Notes under the pieces: model-generated
What the model was told of the DNA's origin: nothing
Seen by the model: only the letters and a program-made list of their open reading frames with translations
The model's database searches: none
Part shown: positions 23,491-36,609 of the stretch, piece by piece
How positions within the stretch are numbered: the stretch's first letter is position 1
Layout of the letters: every line of letters starts with the position of its first letter
From: Sclerodactyla briareus
Taxonomy: Eukaryota; Echinodermata; Holothuroidea; Dendrochirotida; Sclerodactylidae
NCBI GenBank assembly: GCA_026419785.1
Contig: JAODTK010003332.1
Coordinates: 248,001-312,000 of the forward strand
DNA: 64,000 nucleotides
Direction of reading: 5' to 3'
Made by a program: the position numbers and the translations under genes

Positions 23491-26400
23491 AGCTACGCCT
23501 CAGGATTTTCTAAACTTTATTATGACGGCCAGCCCAGTTTTATCTGAACTTAACGGCCCCTAGTATATGGGACATTATTCTCTAAATATTATGGAATAAT
23601 GATGTACCGTTAGCCTTGCTACCGGATAGCACCACAAACAACGTTAGGTGAGATGATGAAAAAAGTCGAGTTTTAGATTCATGACAGTTCAACGCCATAA
23701 TACAATGTGTTTTATTAAGTCATTGTTATTTATAACGTTGTGTTAACTTTCATTCACGAAAAAGAAGCGTCTCTCTAATCATTTAGTACGCGGCAGTCGA
23801 GATCATATAATTTGTTCATTATCTTGAGAGGACAGACTGTATGCGTTAATGTGAGACCACTTCATCTTATATAATGAATGAAATCGAATGAAGAAAATTA
23901 TGCAAAGAGAATTCCCATTTACACATTTTTTTTAAATGTTTTCATTCGCTGTGGTGAACTGTTGAAACACTGAGTTCTCTCAAGATTTCACAGGGGTATC
24001 CAGTACTTGATAGGCACATCAGCTGGGGTAGTTGACAATAATCTTGATGTGAGCTCTTGGGGCCGGGAAAAGAAAATAATATAGTTGTTATGACCTGGGG
24101 CGCGTAGCGATTAATCCAGCCGAGGAGAAAGTTTGTTGACTTGTGTATTCAACGTTTATTCATCGCTAAGCAATCCCATTTTCGAGAACGAAGTTCAAAG
24201 TAATTGGACTATTCACACTTCGACGATTCCGAGCAGTTGAAACCGTTTCACTCAACATTCTATTCGGGCCGTGAGGAAAATTTGGGAGAATAGAGATTAC
24301 AGGCATACTCATTTGAATTTTTCGTGAAGATGGTTGAATTCGCCAGAAGAAACTAGCGCATAACATATATCTCTCTTTCAAAAGAAAAGCTGAATCACTT
24401 TTGTGGACTACTCACGCACATACGGGCTCACTCAATGTCTAGTTTTATCACACAATTTATCATTCCAGATTTTTTTTGTTTTCATGATTCTCGCAACGTG
24501 TCGAAGTAGATCAAGTTGAATTAAATTTGATCTGATTTTATTAAGCCGATTACGTGCATGCATGATAAATATATGCCATTGAAACGATCTCACTGTAGCG
24601 GGTCAGAATGATAGACTATACAATTCAGGACCAGAAGCTGCATCTAAAAGGCGACGAAAATAAAAGGATAGTGTGCATAGGTAGACAAACGGATGGTCAG
24701 ATAAGTGCTCAAAGGCCAATGGTCAGTAACAAATTGCTTCACTAGCACAGGTGACAGAAGAAGAGTACATATGTGAAAACCCCCACCCCAAATTTGGAAG
24801 TTTCTATCATGTTCACTTGTTGAGATATTTAAGTTTACTTTTGAAAACCGAGGAATCTATGCACCACGGGGGGGGGAACGATGCAGAGGCCGCTCATGGA
24901 AATACCTTACCGTAAACTGCATTTTTTCGCCATGATAACTGGAACAACGAAAAGAAGCTATTCACCTATGAATGGATGAGTGAGATTATTCCTATTATAT
25001 AGTGAACGAATGTGTAGGTTTCATTTGGATCCCATCTATAGTTTGGTTCAGTAGAGGGATTTTGGAAAGTACATGTTTTAAAGTGACTTTGGATTAGAGG
25101 GGATCCTTGCAGTTACCCCCGTGATGTCAACAAGGGCAAACTTTGCAACTAGCTGATTGTGCCTCACGGTACACTCAAATTGGCTGATGAAATTGGTCTG
25201 GGGTTTCGGCTGTCATAATCTGATAAATAGAAAGTATCAAAAGTCTAGTCCCATTTACATGACCATGGCTTTCAATTGACCAATAATGATTCAAAAAGAG
25301 GTTTTTTGGGAGTGTATATGCCATACATCTGTACATGGGTTGAATAAATGGGAGGACCGGATATTAGGTGAGTATATGAATGGTTTATTGTAATATAATT
25401 CTCCTGTACACTGAGTGTTAATGACCGATGATAGCAACCAAATAGGGCGATAAATCGTATTCACTCAACGATCACTAGCTGGTAGAGTGTATCGAGATAT
25501 CTATGTTGCCGATCTATTGTTATGATGGCTGCTATATGTTAGGCCTACATGGTTTCTTATGGTTGGTTGTGAAAACTAACAGCGGGGATCGATAGGGGTC
25601 CTTCAATGAGGTACAGCTCGTCTGTGTGTGTGTGGTATGTGAATGGTGTGTATTTACATGTTTGTCAAATTCAGGTAGGATATTTAAATAAGCGAGTAGT
25701 AACTTTCATGTAAAATGCTATTACCGTGTTACATATCGATGGATTTCATGAAGCATTTCCTCTTTAACCGATAATTGAACACCATGTGACCGATAATGAA
25801 GGTTATTTTAATATTTTTATCTGACAAGGAATCCAAAGATTCAAGCAAGATTGAAGTTAAGGTATTAAGGTTAAACCAAAATTCCCTCGCATGGGCGAAG
25901 GAAAGTTATGACGGAGGGTAGGGAGGAGGTGGTTAGGTCGCTGGGACGCAGCATTCGTGAGTCTGAGTCATATATCCCCCCGGCTCCGGAAACTGCAGTA
26001 GACGGCTGGGATCTTTCGACAGGTTCGTGTGCACTTGGGCGTGATTGTGACATCGTAATCCGCGGGACAATAAGGACCGTGTGCCCATGCGCGGCATAAA
26101 AGGCGACCCCCATGATTCGAGAGCTGAAGGAGAAGGGGGGGGGAGGGTTCTGAACGAACCTGGCACTATTTGGCAGTGTGGTCATATTCGAGTGCTTGTG
26201 CGAACGGTCGCATGTAGGACCAGAGGATCGATATAGGGTCTCTGGATTGAGCTCGCCAAAAATTTCAGTTTCTCCAGTTGCGCGAAGTGAAGCAGCGGGG
26301 TCGCGAGCCCCATCAATAGATGAAGGTCCCCCTGGTTATTCCGGGCAGAGGAAACCAGAGAGTAACGGTTTGTGGAAGATAATTCTGCATGAAGCTACTA

Positions 26401-26713
26401 AACCTCTAACCTTCTTAAGAATTATACAACCTAATGTTTGGTTAAGTCAATAAACAACGAAGTGTATTAGTTCGATGTGAGAGTGGGGGTGGGGGGTTGA
26501 CAACGGGGGAGTTTTGCAAACGGGGAGGGTGTCGAAAAAAACTGAGTATGGCCAAGATTTTGGTCAGGTTTTTTTTTATATTCATACTGTCAGAAAATAT
26601 CAACCAGTGGCCAGTTCAAGTATGCCTCCAAACTATTTCGTGCAATAATCTACGGAACCTGAATGAAGATAATGGAAAAAACAAAAAAAAGAAAACAATT
26701 CCCAACAGAGTAA
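23491..26713. other. Gene-free stretch with a GC-richer part
   Basis: No gene recognised. From about 25870 to 26350 base composition is richer in G and C, and both strands carry frames of 60 to 104 codons, but none shows a domain I can name. The sequence near 24850 (GAGGAATCTATGCACCACG, then a G run) resembles the head of the microsatellite elements. A TGTGTGTGTGTGG tract lies near 25622. Confidence 0.4.
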
Positions 26714-28072
26714 AGCCCTGTCACACTATACCGGATTAATGACAACCGGTGAGAAACCGAATTTATTTTTTTGGATTTCGTGCGACTTTCCGGTGATACT
26801 CGGTGACACTCGGTGATTGACACTCCGGTTTTTATACGTTTCTGGCTCGGCGATGCTCGGTGGACCCGCCGGAAAAGTTTTGTGCTTGCACAAAAGTTTC
26901 GCGGTGGTCACCACCGAGAGAATCGACTCGGTTTTGACTCCGTGGTCACTCCGTATTCACGCGGTTTATGCGGTTTGCCACTGTTTCAACTCGGTTGTCG
27001 CTCGGGGATTCTCGGTGGCGTGCTTGCCACTCCGTGTGGACGGCTCCTTCAACCGGAGCTTGTACCGAGGCAAGTCCGTACCGGCGTGAATACGGAGTCT
27101 GAACCGTGTGAAATTTCATAGAAGAAACCGCATGTACCGTGTCACAACAGAGCGGACCGAGTCCTTTGTCACGGAGTGTTTTACGGGTGTGACTGTTTTG
27201 GGTGAGAACGAGAGACGACGTGTTTGGAACATGAAACTAATGTATTGACTGGAGAGGCAATAATATAATCAACAGTCGGGCAGTCTCTTCAAAGGATCAA
27301 AAACACTACACCGACACGCTGAACGTTTTACACAGTTCAATAGGACATTTGCCACAGTGTAGGAAGCGGTCCTTCCCGTTTTGAATTATTTGTGAGAGTG
27401 CAGGGACTGTGATCGTCGGGTGCGCCTTCAGGCCCAGGCAGCAATAGCGGCAGCAATATTAAGTTGGCGCAGCCAACCTGAATATTCATAAGAGTCAACA
27501 AACGAAGGAGGAGACGAAGGAGGGCCTGCCCGATGTGGTGCAAGGGCATGGTTGGGACCTTACCAGGCGGCGACAGTATGGCCTGCTGTAAGACCAGCTG
27601 ATGGTAGAGCTTCGCATGAGAAGACACCACAGGCGTTCACAAATTCTCTGTTCCATAGGCCGTTGAACTGCTCGTATACGCTTGGTTCGGTTTACTCGGC
27701 CATGTGGCCGGTACACACTCTGTTGTCACATGTTCACACGGCGGGAGTCCGTAGTTGGCACTCCGTACACACGCGGTTTATCCGCGGTAGTAGCTCCGTT
27801 TGCTCCGTACCACACTCGGAACCACTCCGTTTACCGGTTTACTCGGTACAATCTGTGATTCTCGGAAGGTTGTCTTTTCCGGGTTTGGTCGGTGGTCACT
27901 CCGTATTCAATCGGTTACTCGCGTCCCAAACACCGTACGCACCTATGTTCTTACGGGGTTCCATCTTGTATCAGCATAGCCACCACCGCATAATTTTCGA
28001 ATTCCCACGAATGATCCAAAAAATTTGCGGAACTCACTCGGTTGATACTCCGGTAATTGTCTGAAAGGGCCT
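26714..28072 (+). mobile_element. PIF/Harbinger-like DNA transposon, degenerate
   Basis: The left end AGCCCTGTCACACTATACCGG and the right end, read inward from 28072 as AGGCCCTTTCAGACAATTACC, form imperfect terminal inverted repeats. Both ends are flanked by TAA (26711-26713 and 28073-28075), a 3-bp duplication as expected for PIF/Harbinger elements (TWA). Subterminal regions (26740-27180 and 27680-28060) are packed with short ACTCGGT, CTCCGT and CCGGT words, typical of transposase-binding subterminal repeats. The middle (27190-27670) differs and holds a transposase remnant, so this is an internally deleted, inactive copy about 1.36 kb long. Confidence 0.7.
27505..27660 (+). pseudogene. Harbinger transposase N-terminal remnant
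   Basis: In one plus-strand frame GWDLTRRRQYGLL, a stop, then DQLMVELRM are read. After a frame change the DNA encodes an ED-T-AFTN-like continuation (CACCACAGGCGTTCACAAAT). Harbinger/HARBI1-type transposases have an N-terminal region of the form RRR-YG-Y--LM-ELR-ED---F-NF-R before the catalytic domain, so the match in order and spacing is good. It is broken by a stop and a shift, and no catalytic DDE part was found. Its position inside terminal inverted repeats with a TAA duplication supports the family assignment. Confidence 0.6.
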
Positions 28073-28075
28073 TAA

Positions 28076-31000
28076 TGTTCACTTCTGTAGGTTAAGAAGT
28101 TGAGAACTGTAGACGCCCTCCAGTGTCTGGAGAATCGGATTGCCACACTAAAATCATAGTTCAAGATCCTTGCAGGATATCGAGTTTTCTGTGTTCTAGA
28201 TCGATGTCAAATGAAAATCAGGATGTGCGAATTCTGGTGTCTCTCCGATGTAATATCGGAGTAGAGAGTGAGTAGAGCAGTAGAGGGAGCAACGGTGTGT
28301 ACCACACCGGAACGAAAAGCAGTGAATCTTTGCTTCTGAACCACGAGTTTACTGAATTGAGGAGACATTTTGAACTGTCGGACATTGCTTTGCTTGTCCA
28401 TTAATTCAGCAGCTATCAACCGCCTAAATTCACACTAATCGTTCAACTCGGGAGAATTAGAAAAAAGATTAATCAGGAAGATGTTACTGTGGGCTGTGTT
28501 CCTAGACCCTTGTTCTCTAGGGGCCATAATAACAGCACCAGAACATATCACACCACACATGCAAGTGAAAAGAGAATGGCCAGGGCAAATCCGGCACATT
28601 ACAGGCTTCAATGCAGTTTACACAATAATGATAGCTCAAGTCCATATTTCGGTGGGGAAGTTGAAATGTATTTCGTTACGAAACGTTGGTTACGGTTGAG
28701 GAGAAGGGTCCCCGGCGGGTAAAATATCAGAGTTATTAAGTAAGCATTTGTTTATTGAACGTGACAATCAGCCAGCCGGCACGATAGGTTCATCCAATCA
28801 GTGAACCCAACGAGCGTGTCCGAAAATGTTTGTAAATGGATACTGGTAGAATTGAATTACTGTCGTGTTGCCGTGATGCAAACGGATGATTAGTACAGAC
28901 ATATGCTAAGACATACGACCATGCACGGGTACAATAAATATAAACACGTCTGGTATAACTGGCATACGAGAAGATTAGTACATAATGGCAGGTCTAGCCA
29001 ACTTACTTGACGTTGAAAAAAAAAAAATTCACATTGACTTCATCATAAATTAAATTTGAATCATGCTGATCAGGGATATTCTCCTCAATTACAGTTACCC
29101 GTGCACGAAAATCAGAGTTTTGATAGTCATGCCATATAGGGCAATTGAAACATCAGAAGAGCATTATCGTTCCGAAATAACGGATACATGATGGACGGGT
29201 CTTTTTACATGGAGTCATAACAAAGGTTAAATCGTCGTGTGTATCGAGTTGACATTTGACATATCAGTGCGACGAATATACCGTATCGGTATCGAGTTCA
29301 TTGAAGGGTTTTTCCATTGCGACTTGTTCGTAGTTGACCACCAGACCACAATGATTCTATAGCGAAACAGTATGTATTTGTTCGATTGATTGATTCCACG
29401 GGGTGAAACAGCTGCCGATGGACGATATTACGAACATTCAATCCTTTCAGGATTTAGAATGAAGATGTTATGAAGGAAAATGTTGCACAAAATCCACTGT
29501 GCATTTTAAAAGGCCATCCGCTTAAGTGTAAATTACGTACATACAATTAACATTGAATGGTTAATTTAATGCCTTCTAATGCGACTTGTCAAATTGCTAT
29601 AGATCATAGGGGACCAGAGGAAAGCCCATTGTCGATCCGTAACAAGGCCTTGAAAAATAACGTTGTGACTTCGTACATACCAAAGGAGGAAGAAAAGCAG
29701 GGGGAACAAGGAATGCAACAATGCGTAGTGATCCTCCACTCATCTGCAACCCAAAAATGGCCAGATGGTTTCCCTTGGACCAGGCCCAGGGACCATGCAC
29801 TCTGTATGAGGGCAACTAACATACCGAGTAGAAACCACATTTAGTATGCAGCAGCTGTCATGTTCACAATATTATCAGGTTGTGACCTCCGGTGACCACA
29901 GTGACTTTTACGAAAAAAATTTTTGTTTGAGAATTTATTCGCATGTATAACAATAACGGTCATCTCTCAGTCTTCAATCCTTGACAAGTTGGGCCTTCCA
30001 ATGTTGGCACTTCTTCGTAAACTCCAAATTGTAATTTGGTTGTCTTGAACATTGAAGTGTTTCATTGAGTCGGGGGATAAACAATGCGCATCTCATAGAA
30101 TATGCTACCCGGCTGGAGTCGGACAATCCCAAATGTGGACAGATGTAGTTGGATGGCTAGACAGATGAGCGGACATATCTTTGAGCGATTATCTAAATAC
30201 GGGAGCGCTATAACAGGCGTTCAGTCAAATAGAATTGTTCAATTTAGGGGACTGTAATGTAGTTCCTAGAATTAGGCCACAGTGATTAAAGGCTTTGGCC
30301 TAACGTTATCATTACTTGCAGCAGTAGTATTAGTTTTGTTATTGTTATGGTAGCCATGGCAACCGGACCCTCTCAACTCCCAGTCTCCGTCAAAAGTAAT
30401 ATATCCTGCTAGGCCTATACACTTTTATATTATAGGACATAGCGGTTGAGAACTGGGCTGTTGGTCTGAGCTACACCTGGGGCCTACCACCTACCAATCC
30501 AGTAAAGCTTTTTGTAGGCCTAGGGCTACTAAACTTCGCTTAGGCCTAGCCTAGGCACAATTATTACCGGCCCGTAAACTAAATTCTTGCAATGGCTTGC
30601 TTCTTCAGCAAACTGTGCAATCAGGATAGGTTTCTGTTCTTGCGGAATGTTTTGAAACAACAGTTTCACAATGCATGATATTTTCAGGACTTTCTGGAAC
30701 ACCCCAATTTCAGAATTTGCAGCCCCGTCAAGGTGTTTAGCTAGTCCTAGCGCAAATGACACTTTGCATCTACAAAAATAGGTCAATCATATAACCACCT
30801 AATTAGAGTCTTTTGAGCCCCGAATGTCATGGGATCATGTACCTCCAATGACATTGACACACACAAAATATGTCATATTCAGCCTAACGGCTCGGGAAAA
30901 ATCCTGCTAATAGAAGTGGGTCACATATTACACATACACACATCGCACACCCCCACCCGCGCACATACTACACAATGCATAGTGATCATGAAATTTCTTC

Positions 31001-31265
31001 CTGAACTTGTTCAGACTAGACGGAAATGTATCTTTAGTTAGATTCCGGATGAAATGGTCCCACTCCTCACATTTAGGCAATGGAACCCAAATTTTATATG
31101 GGCTATAACTGTTTTCTTCTCAAAAATATTTCAATGCAGACTTTAGGTAAATTGTTTTTACGCCACCTTATAACCTAGGATTAATAAAACACAATCAATC
31201 ATTTGAATACATTGAGAATGTAACTTATAGCGAATCAGATTAGGACAAATCTATCATACATTACA
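28076..31265. other. Gene-free stretch, TAGGCCTA cluster at 30.4-30.55 kb
   Basis: No gene recognised. A 95-codon frame at 29557-29844 has no identifiable family. Three TAGGCCTA words lie near 30409, 30514 and 30541. A short CA-rich tract lies near 30928-30965. Confidence 0.45.
30350..30363 (+). promoter_or_regulatory. X-box-like motif (RFX consensus)
   Basis: GTAGCCATGGCAAC fits GTHNYYATRRNAAC at every position. RFX factors bind such sites upstream of ciliary genes in animals. No neighbouring gene is recognisable, so the site may be fortuitous or serve a gene outside the window. Confidence 0.3.
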
Positions 31266-31269
31266 TAAC

Positions 31270-31735
31270 TGTCAAACTTTAACACAGTGATCTTTGATCT
31301 GACCATGGAACGAGAGGGGGCAATCATCTCCGACAATACGACAATAATACATGATTTTTCATATTCCCATCGAATAGTACACACTTACAAAAATGTTCAC
31401 TTTGACCCGTGCTGACCTAAGGGACTTCAACTTGATCCCATTATAAGGATTATCTGCTCTGTAGCCGACCTACATGACAGATTGGGTTTCTACAACAACA
31501 TCAAATGTTTTGACAGTTATAGTGTGTTTACAAAGATCTGTTGATCTTTGGCCTGACCTGGAACCATATCGTATAAACTCATGGCATTACTACATGGAAT
31601 ATTCCACACTTTCACCTCAGCTGAACTATGGTGACCTTTGACCTCCACTGTATAGTTTACATGCCTCGGATGACTTTGATCTAACATCAACATCGATAAG
31701 CTAGTTCGTAGATAGCTCCTGCGCATGCTCATTGC
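31270..31735 (-). repeat. TGACCT-rich diverged repeat
   Basis: Sequence with GTGTGTTTACAAAG, CTGTAGCCGACCTACATGACA and repeated TGACCT/TGACCTTTGACCTCCACTG words matches segments at 35.24-36.02 kb (CTGTAGCCGATCCACATCACA, GTGTGTTTACAAAG) in the same orientation. Non-coding; the 71-codon minus frame here is incidental. Confidence 0.65.
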
Positions 31736-31929
31736 CCTCCAACACTAGCACGTTTGATAAATTTCGTATAGTGGGTTCAACATTACACAGTATTTCGATG
31801 AAGTGAATGCGGACTGTACTATAAGAAGTATTCATCCTTCTTTGACAACAGAATCCCCCAAATTGGGACGCTTTTGAGAGTTATCACAAGTTATCGCAAA
31901 TTTCCTACCAGTTTTTGTCTCGCCTGAAT

Positions 31930-32560
31930 GAAATTCAGGAAGAGCCTTGTGTCCACTTTGGACGCCCGCGTGTGTGTGCGTGTGTTCTAAAAATTGGTGT
32001 GTTGTGTATGTCCACAACTCTTTTAGCAGGATTTCTCACAAACCGTGAAGCCAATTATGACGAAATTTTGTGTGTAGCACCGGGGTTGGGTGTACACGGT
32101 CTGATTAGATTTTGGGCAGCGAAGTCAATAATTAAGTTGGGTACTTAGCTTATTTTATGTAATTTATTGTTCAAGCTCGTTAGCATGAGTACACAAGAAC
32201 GTATGTGCTACCGTGATGTTTTGGCATTAGACCTGGTGACAGGTAGATAAACTGATTAGATTTTCACCCAGCCCTAAAAATATGCTATTAAGTTGGTCTA
32301 TTTGACACTAGATGTATGCGAATTTTTCGAGTTTTGTCGGATTCTCACGAAACTTGGTGGATGTGGTGAAGTCGGGGTCACTGGAGGTCATCTAATGTGT
32401 CTAGTTTGCATAATTTATGGCAATTTTTGAAAGTTTGTTGGATTTCCACAAAACATGGTAGATGTGATCCACCTTCGATCCTGATCATTTTGAAGGTACA
32501 GCTGGGGTCAGTAGAGGTCATTGTATGTGCCTAATTTGCATAATTTATTTAACTTGGTAA
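31930..32560 (+). repeat. GT microsatellite followed by diverged monomers
   Basis: A CGCGTGTGTGTGCGTGTG tract (31968-31985) is followed by a segment with TTTCTCACAAACCGTGAAGCC and then related segments. TTTTTCGAGTTTTGTCGGAT-type sequence at about 32315, with CACGAAACTTGGTGGATGTG, is echoed at about 32425 by TTTTTGAAAGTTTGTTGGAT with CACAAAACATGGTAGATGTG. TTTGCATAATTTAT is shared after each, at about 32405 and 32537. The order microsatellite then monomers is the same as at 13256-13890. Confidence 0.65.
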
Positions 32561-33769
32561 GAATTTCGCTAAACTAACTCAGTAGGTATGGTCCGTTTAC
32601 ATTTTCTGGATCTGATGTGTTTGATGTTCATGAATTTGATTGAATTCTATCATATAATAGCTTTTGTTACAATAAGCACTGAGGAACGAGTAAACCATAG
32701 CTCCTGTGTCAATTTTAATGCTGTTATAAGCTGCCGACAAGCAAACCCTCTCTTACCCAACCAATTGATTAGGTTGATTGGACCTACAAAAATACTGTAA
32801 TATTTTCTTTCATCTCTTCTTACCTGGGGACGCGTTGCCACAACAACCCAACCCCCCCCGGATAAGGGCATGGATTGCACCATTTTCACTTACTTGTGCA
32901 TACCATGCCATAATGTCCTGAATAGAACATCCTCTCTCTTACTGACAGCCCACAGTACTCTATAGGGACTTGCTACCACATGAGCTAGTTATCAATCTGT
33001 CATCACCTATGTTTGTTTATTCAAGGCCTGGTACTTCAAAATTGACTGTGGCTGTGTTGCTATAACATGTCAATTATATGTCAAAATAGCAATTAATGGA
33101 TAGACAAATGTGGAGGTTTCCTAAAGATATATTTTGGGACATCCTTGACTGCTGGTTGGGGATAGGTCTTTGGTCTTGGATGGCATGGTTCGTGGCCGCT
33201 TGGGACATAAAAGACAATGAATAATGAAGGAAATTTTGATTTTAAAAGGCAAAGAAGCCAGGCTGCTAAGGGGATTCAGAACACTTCAAGATGGATTTTG
33301 GGTCAAAGAAGTGAGTTGACTGAGCGATGAAACTTTATGCAAATTTGGTATTTATGGAGAGAAGAGTGGGAGGGGGGGGGGGAGCATGAAGAAGGAAGAA
33401 GCAATTAAGAGACTTTTGTATTGAGAGTCAAACTCTCAGGAATTGTAGGAATTTTCACGGTGATATATGTGGCAATTTTGTGATGTTCGTTTGACATGAC
33501 AATGGTCTGCATGAACTGGTTGTTGTGTTGTGAATAGTAGAAACCACCGATTCGCGCAACCAGGCGAGACACTTTTTGCCGATCGCCTTGTTTTTCAACC
33601 AGATTACGACTTCTACATTTAAACCTATGGACGATTGACTAAGTTATCACACCATGGACACATGCGCAATGATGATGCTCTAATTACATACTAGCTTATA
33701 GGATTCTGCCTGTCATATTTCAACCTGCATAGCAGATTTGGACTTCGCACGTGGACCTTTGCAGCCATC
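32561..33769. other. Gene-free stretch, nothing recognised
   Basis: Short frames only. A G-rich run lies at about 33370-33382. No element could be assigned. Confidence 0.45.
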
Positions 33770-33996
33770 AAATCGTTCAAATCTCTTCACCTCTCATGAC
33801 CTTGAACGTACATCAATTCATCCAGAACAATGGGTGTCGACTGCACCACGAGAGCATTCCACCTACATGATATTACTAGAATAATAAATCTGAACTCGAT
33901 GATGCATGCCTTCGAACATCTTGAAGACTGATTCGGTCCACACACACACTCATACATACACACACGCACATGCGCGACCGCATAGGTCCCTTCACC
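33770..33996 (-). repeat. Microsatellite-element end (head plus CA tract)
   Basis: Read on the minus strand it begins GGGACCTATGCGGTCGCGCA, then a GT microsatellite (33938-33975 as CA on the plus strand), then body sequence. The same order of head and tract occurs at 36940-37021 on the minus strand and at 13256 on the plus strand. The body includes CATGACCTTGAACGTACATCA, comparable to TTTGACCTTTGAACGTCCATCA near 36817. Confidence 0.65.
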
Positions 33997-35239
33997 TCCG
34001 GTATTGAATAAAAAGCTTCCAACCACTGTTCACTACCCTAAGTGCTTTCACACTGCGCCACCCCCCCCCCCCCCACCGCCACTCGAAATCCTTCGTCCAC
34101 CATGCTGATTTTGGACATTTAATCTTCTTACAAGCCTGACATTGCATGTTGACAGGCTATTCAAATAGTATCCACGTGTATACAGTACTCACCAGATCAC
34201 AGACTCTTCTTCTTGTGATAATTGTGAAAATTGTGAAATTTGTGAAAATAGTTGAGGGCGTACGTCATAAGGAAAGATGATTTTTTCTGATGAGTTGAGA
34301 CGAGTTTCAAAGACATTTCTCAAGAAAGGCTTATACAGGTAGGCAAGCATTACATGAACATGAATTCCAACTATGTAAATCAATATAATGGACTAAACTG
34401 GAACTAATCTCCAGTATGACAACTTCAGACAAATATATAAAGGAAGCATCAGGAGAAGAATGGGAAGACATTACTCCCATAGGCCTACCACGCGTAAACA
34501 AAAAATATACAACATTAGAACACTCCTATCCCACAATACACTGCATGTTAGACAAGTATTTTTTAGTGTGAACAGTTAGTACTTATGACTAATTAGGCTT
34601 AGTATACCTAACACATTATTTTATTCTCGAGAGCAAAAATAACAAATATTTTCGCCAAACAAACTGCTATTTATTCACACAGAAAGTGTTTGTTATTTCG
34701 ATTTTCATGAAAAAAGAATGACTCATCCGATTCATGGTGAATTCCAACTGAGTTAGTTGGAGAACAAATTTCACTTGTGAAGAGCAAAATCCACTTTTGG
34801 CGATACGGTTCAATGAACATGGTTGGGGTGCATAGTCAAAAGTTAAATATGTGAAATAGATGGCTTTAGCAGTCTGTCATGTGGGATGAAGGTTTAGATT
34901 TATAAGCCCCTGTGGGGGTTACACAGGTAGTTATTATGTGGTTCCCAAAACGGTTTTGGGGATTTTTTCCGAAAAAAGGACCAGGGTGGTCAAGAACCAA
35001 GGCTCATTGTTCGCATATTGGGGGGATATTGGGGATATTTTTTTCAACAGTGGATTACTAACAAGCAATCTATATTTTGAATAATTGAGAATTTAACATC
35101 TAAGCAATCGGATCAAAACAACTTGCTACTTCCAATGCTATTTTATCAAATTGTCAACTTTTGTCTCAAATTTTTGTCGAACAGCATGACAAGTATGAGC
35201 TATCTGTACATTTGCACCGAGCAACAACTTTGCTTACTG
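33997..35239. other. Gene-free stretch, nothing recognised
   Basis: A C run lies at 34062-34074. Short frames have no recognisable domains. Confidence 0.45.
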
Positions 35240-36050
35240 TTATTTTAGACTTCGACAACGGGTGACCATTGACCTGACCATTCTGTAGCCGATCCACATC
35301 ACAAATATGACCTCTGACCAATTATGGTGTGTTTACAAAGGCTGAAGACTTTGACCCCTATTGACCCCCAGGTACCCTTGTCATGACCATAACACAAATA
35401 GGACAATTGATTCCACATGCTATGCTACACAACGATGACGTCATGTGACCTTTGATTTGACCCCCACATATAGGATTTTTCTACTAGTCAATGAGGGTCA
35501 TCTAATGCTACATGACCAATATATGTAACCAATTATGAACCCTCTTCAATTATCAGTAGAAATATTTTGGTGGTGTATACAGCTATCCACACTTTGACCT
35601 TAGCTGACTCAAGTGACTTTTGACCTCACTCTAAAACATCAGGAATCCTCCACTCTATAGATACATATTTGCGTTGAACAGTACTCACGTATACAACAAT
35701 TTTCAACTTGACCCATACTGACCTCGTGTGACCTCTGATTTGACACCCGCTCAATAAGGATAATAAAATCTGAATAGTCAACCTATATGGCAAGATGTGA
35801 GCGGTATACACCGTTGCATTGAACAGTTATTGTGTTAACAGGTTTTCAGAATTCGTCCCATGTTGACCCCAGTGAACTTTGTATTGACCCAAAGACAATG
35901 GGAGTCATCCAATGCTACATGACCAATCTATGTACCAAGTATTAGCCCTCTCCACTTATCAGTAGAAATGTTATGGTGTATTAAATAGTTCACATTTTTA
36001 CCTCAGCTGACTTCGATGACCTCTAACCTTAATTCTACAACCCCAAGCCA
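35240..36050 (-). repeat. Two diverged monomers about 406 bp apart, TGACCT-rich
   Basis: CAATGAGGGTCATCTAATGC followed by TACATGACCAAT (about 35490) recurs as CAATGGGAGTCATCCAATGC plus TACATGACCAAT (about 35896). Each is followed by TTATCAGTAGAAAT and a TTTGACCTTAGCTGACT or TTTACCTCAGCTGACTT word. This is an old tandem duplication within a dispersed repeat that ends, in the same orientation, at the CA tract and head near 37000. Confidence 0.75.
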
Positions 36051-36130
36051 TCAGTTATTGCAAATACAGGATTCTGATTGGCTAATCCCAATCACGTAGC
36101 GGACTATTATTTTTGCAATAACAGTCAGCT
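36051..36130. repeat. Small imperfect foldback
   Basis: GTTATTGCAAA (about 36054) pairs with TTTTGCAATAAC (about 36112-36123), with TGATTGGCTAATCCCAATCA forming an inner inverted repeat. Non-coding and too short to classify. Confidence 0.45.
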
Positions 36131-36169
36131 GTTCAGAGTAACACAACAATCGAATACTTGCTCGATTTG

Positions 36170-36510
36170 CTGCGTTTTAAGTAATCGCAGTACTTTTTGA
36201 ACGCGAATGTAAGGTTGCGTGAGCCTTTGGAAGTTCATGTTTACACGCGCCGATCCGGCTTTCAGTATACGCGCCCTTCAGAGGGCGCACTGCCTCAACG
36301 GAATACAAACGAGCGAAACGACGCGTCGCTCGTTCATTGGAGAACGCCATGTTCACACGCGCAGAACCCTCCGGTTGGCACGCGTGGTTTGTATTGCGTC
36401 TCTGTGGGAGTACGCACAGCACGCACTGCCAATCTTTTGTGTATGGTACGCAATGCAATTTACTTCGATTGAACCAACGCATCGTTACCCTAGCTGCTTA
36501 TTTACTGTTT
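36170..36510. other. GC-rich insert with CACGCGC words
   Basis: CATGTTTACACGCGC (about 36236) and CATGTTCACACGCGCAGA (about 36348) recur, and GCGCCCTTCAGAGGGCGC (36272-36289) is a perfect short hairpin. Frames of 63 to 101 codons on both strands have no recognisable domain. It is unlike its AT-rich surroundings and may be the core of an unclassified DNA element. Confidence 0.35.
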
Positions 36511-36609
36511 AGAGATACAAAGATATAGATCTGGATATATAGATATCTCTACTCGTTTGGATAATTCTTGATTTACGGGTTGTAGAATTGGAATAATCTA
36601 CAGCAGGTC

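Noticed and set aside
25871..26453. GC-richer patch with frames on both strands as a gene or CpG-island promoter
   Set aside because: Translations are not recognisable and CpG density could not be judged as exceptional by eye.
26714..28072. 170-codon frame 27552-28064 as a gene
   Set aside because: It lies in the subterminal repeats and in the wrong frame for the transposase remnant, and shows no domain.
34284..34320. CTGATGAG followed by a short stem, possible hammerhead ribozyme core (also reverse-strand hits near 19205 and 21486)
   Set aside because: The required GAAA side of the core and the flanking helices are not present in any of them.
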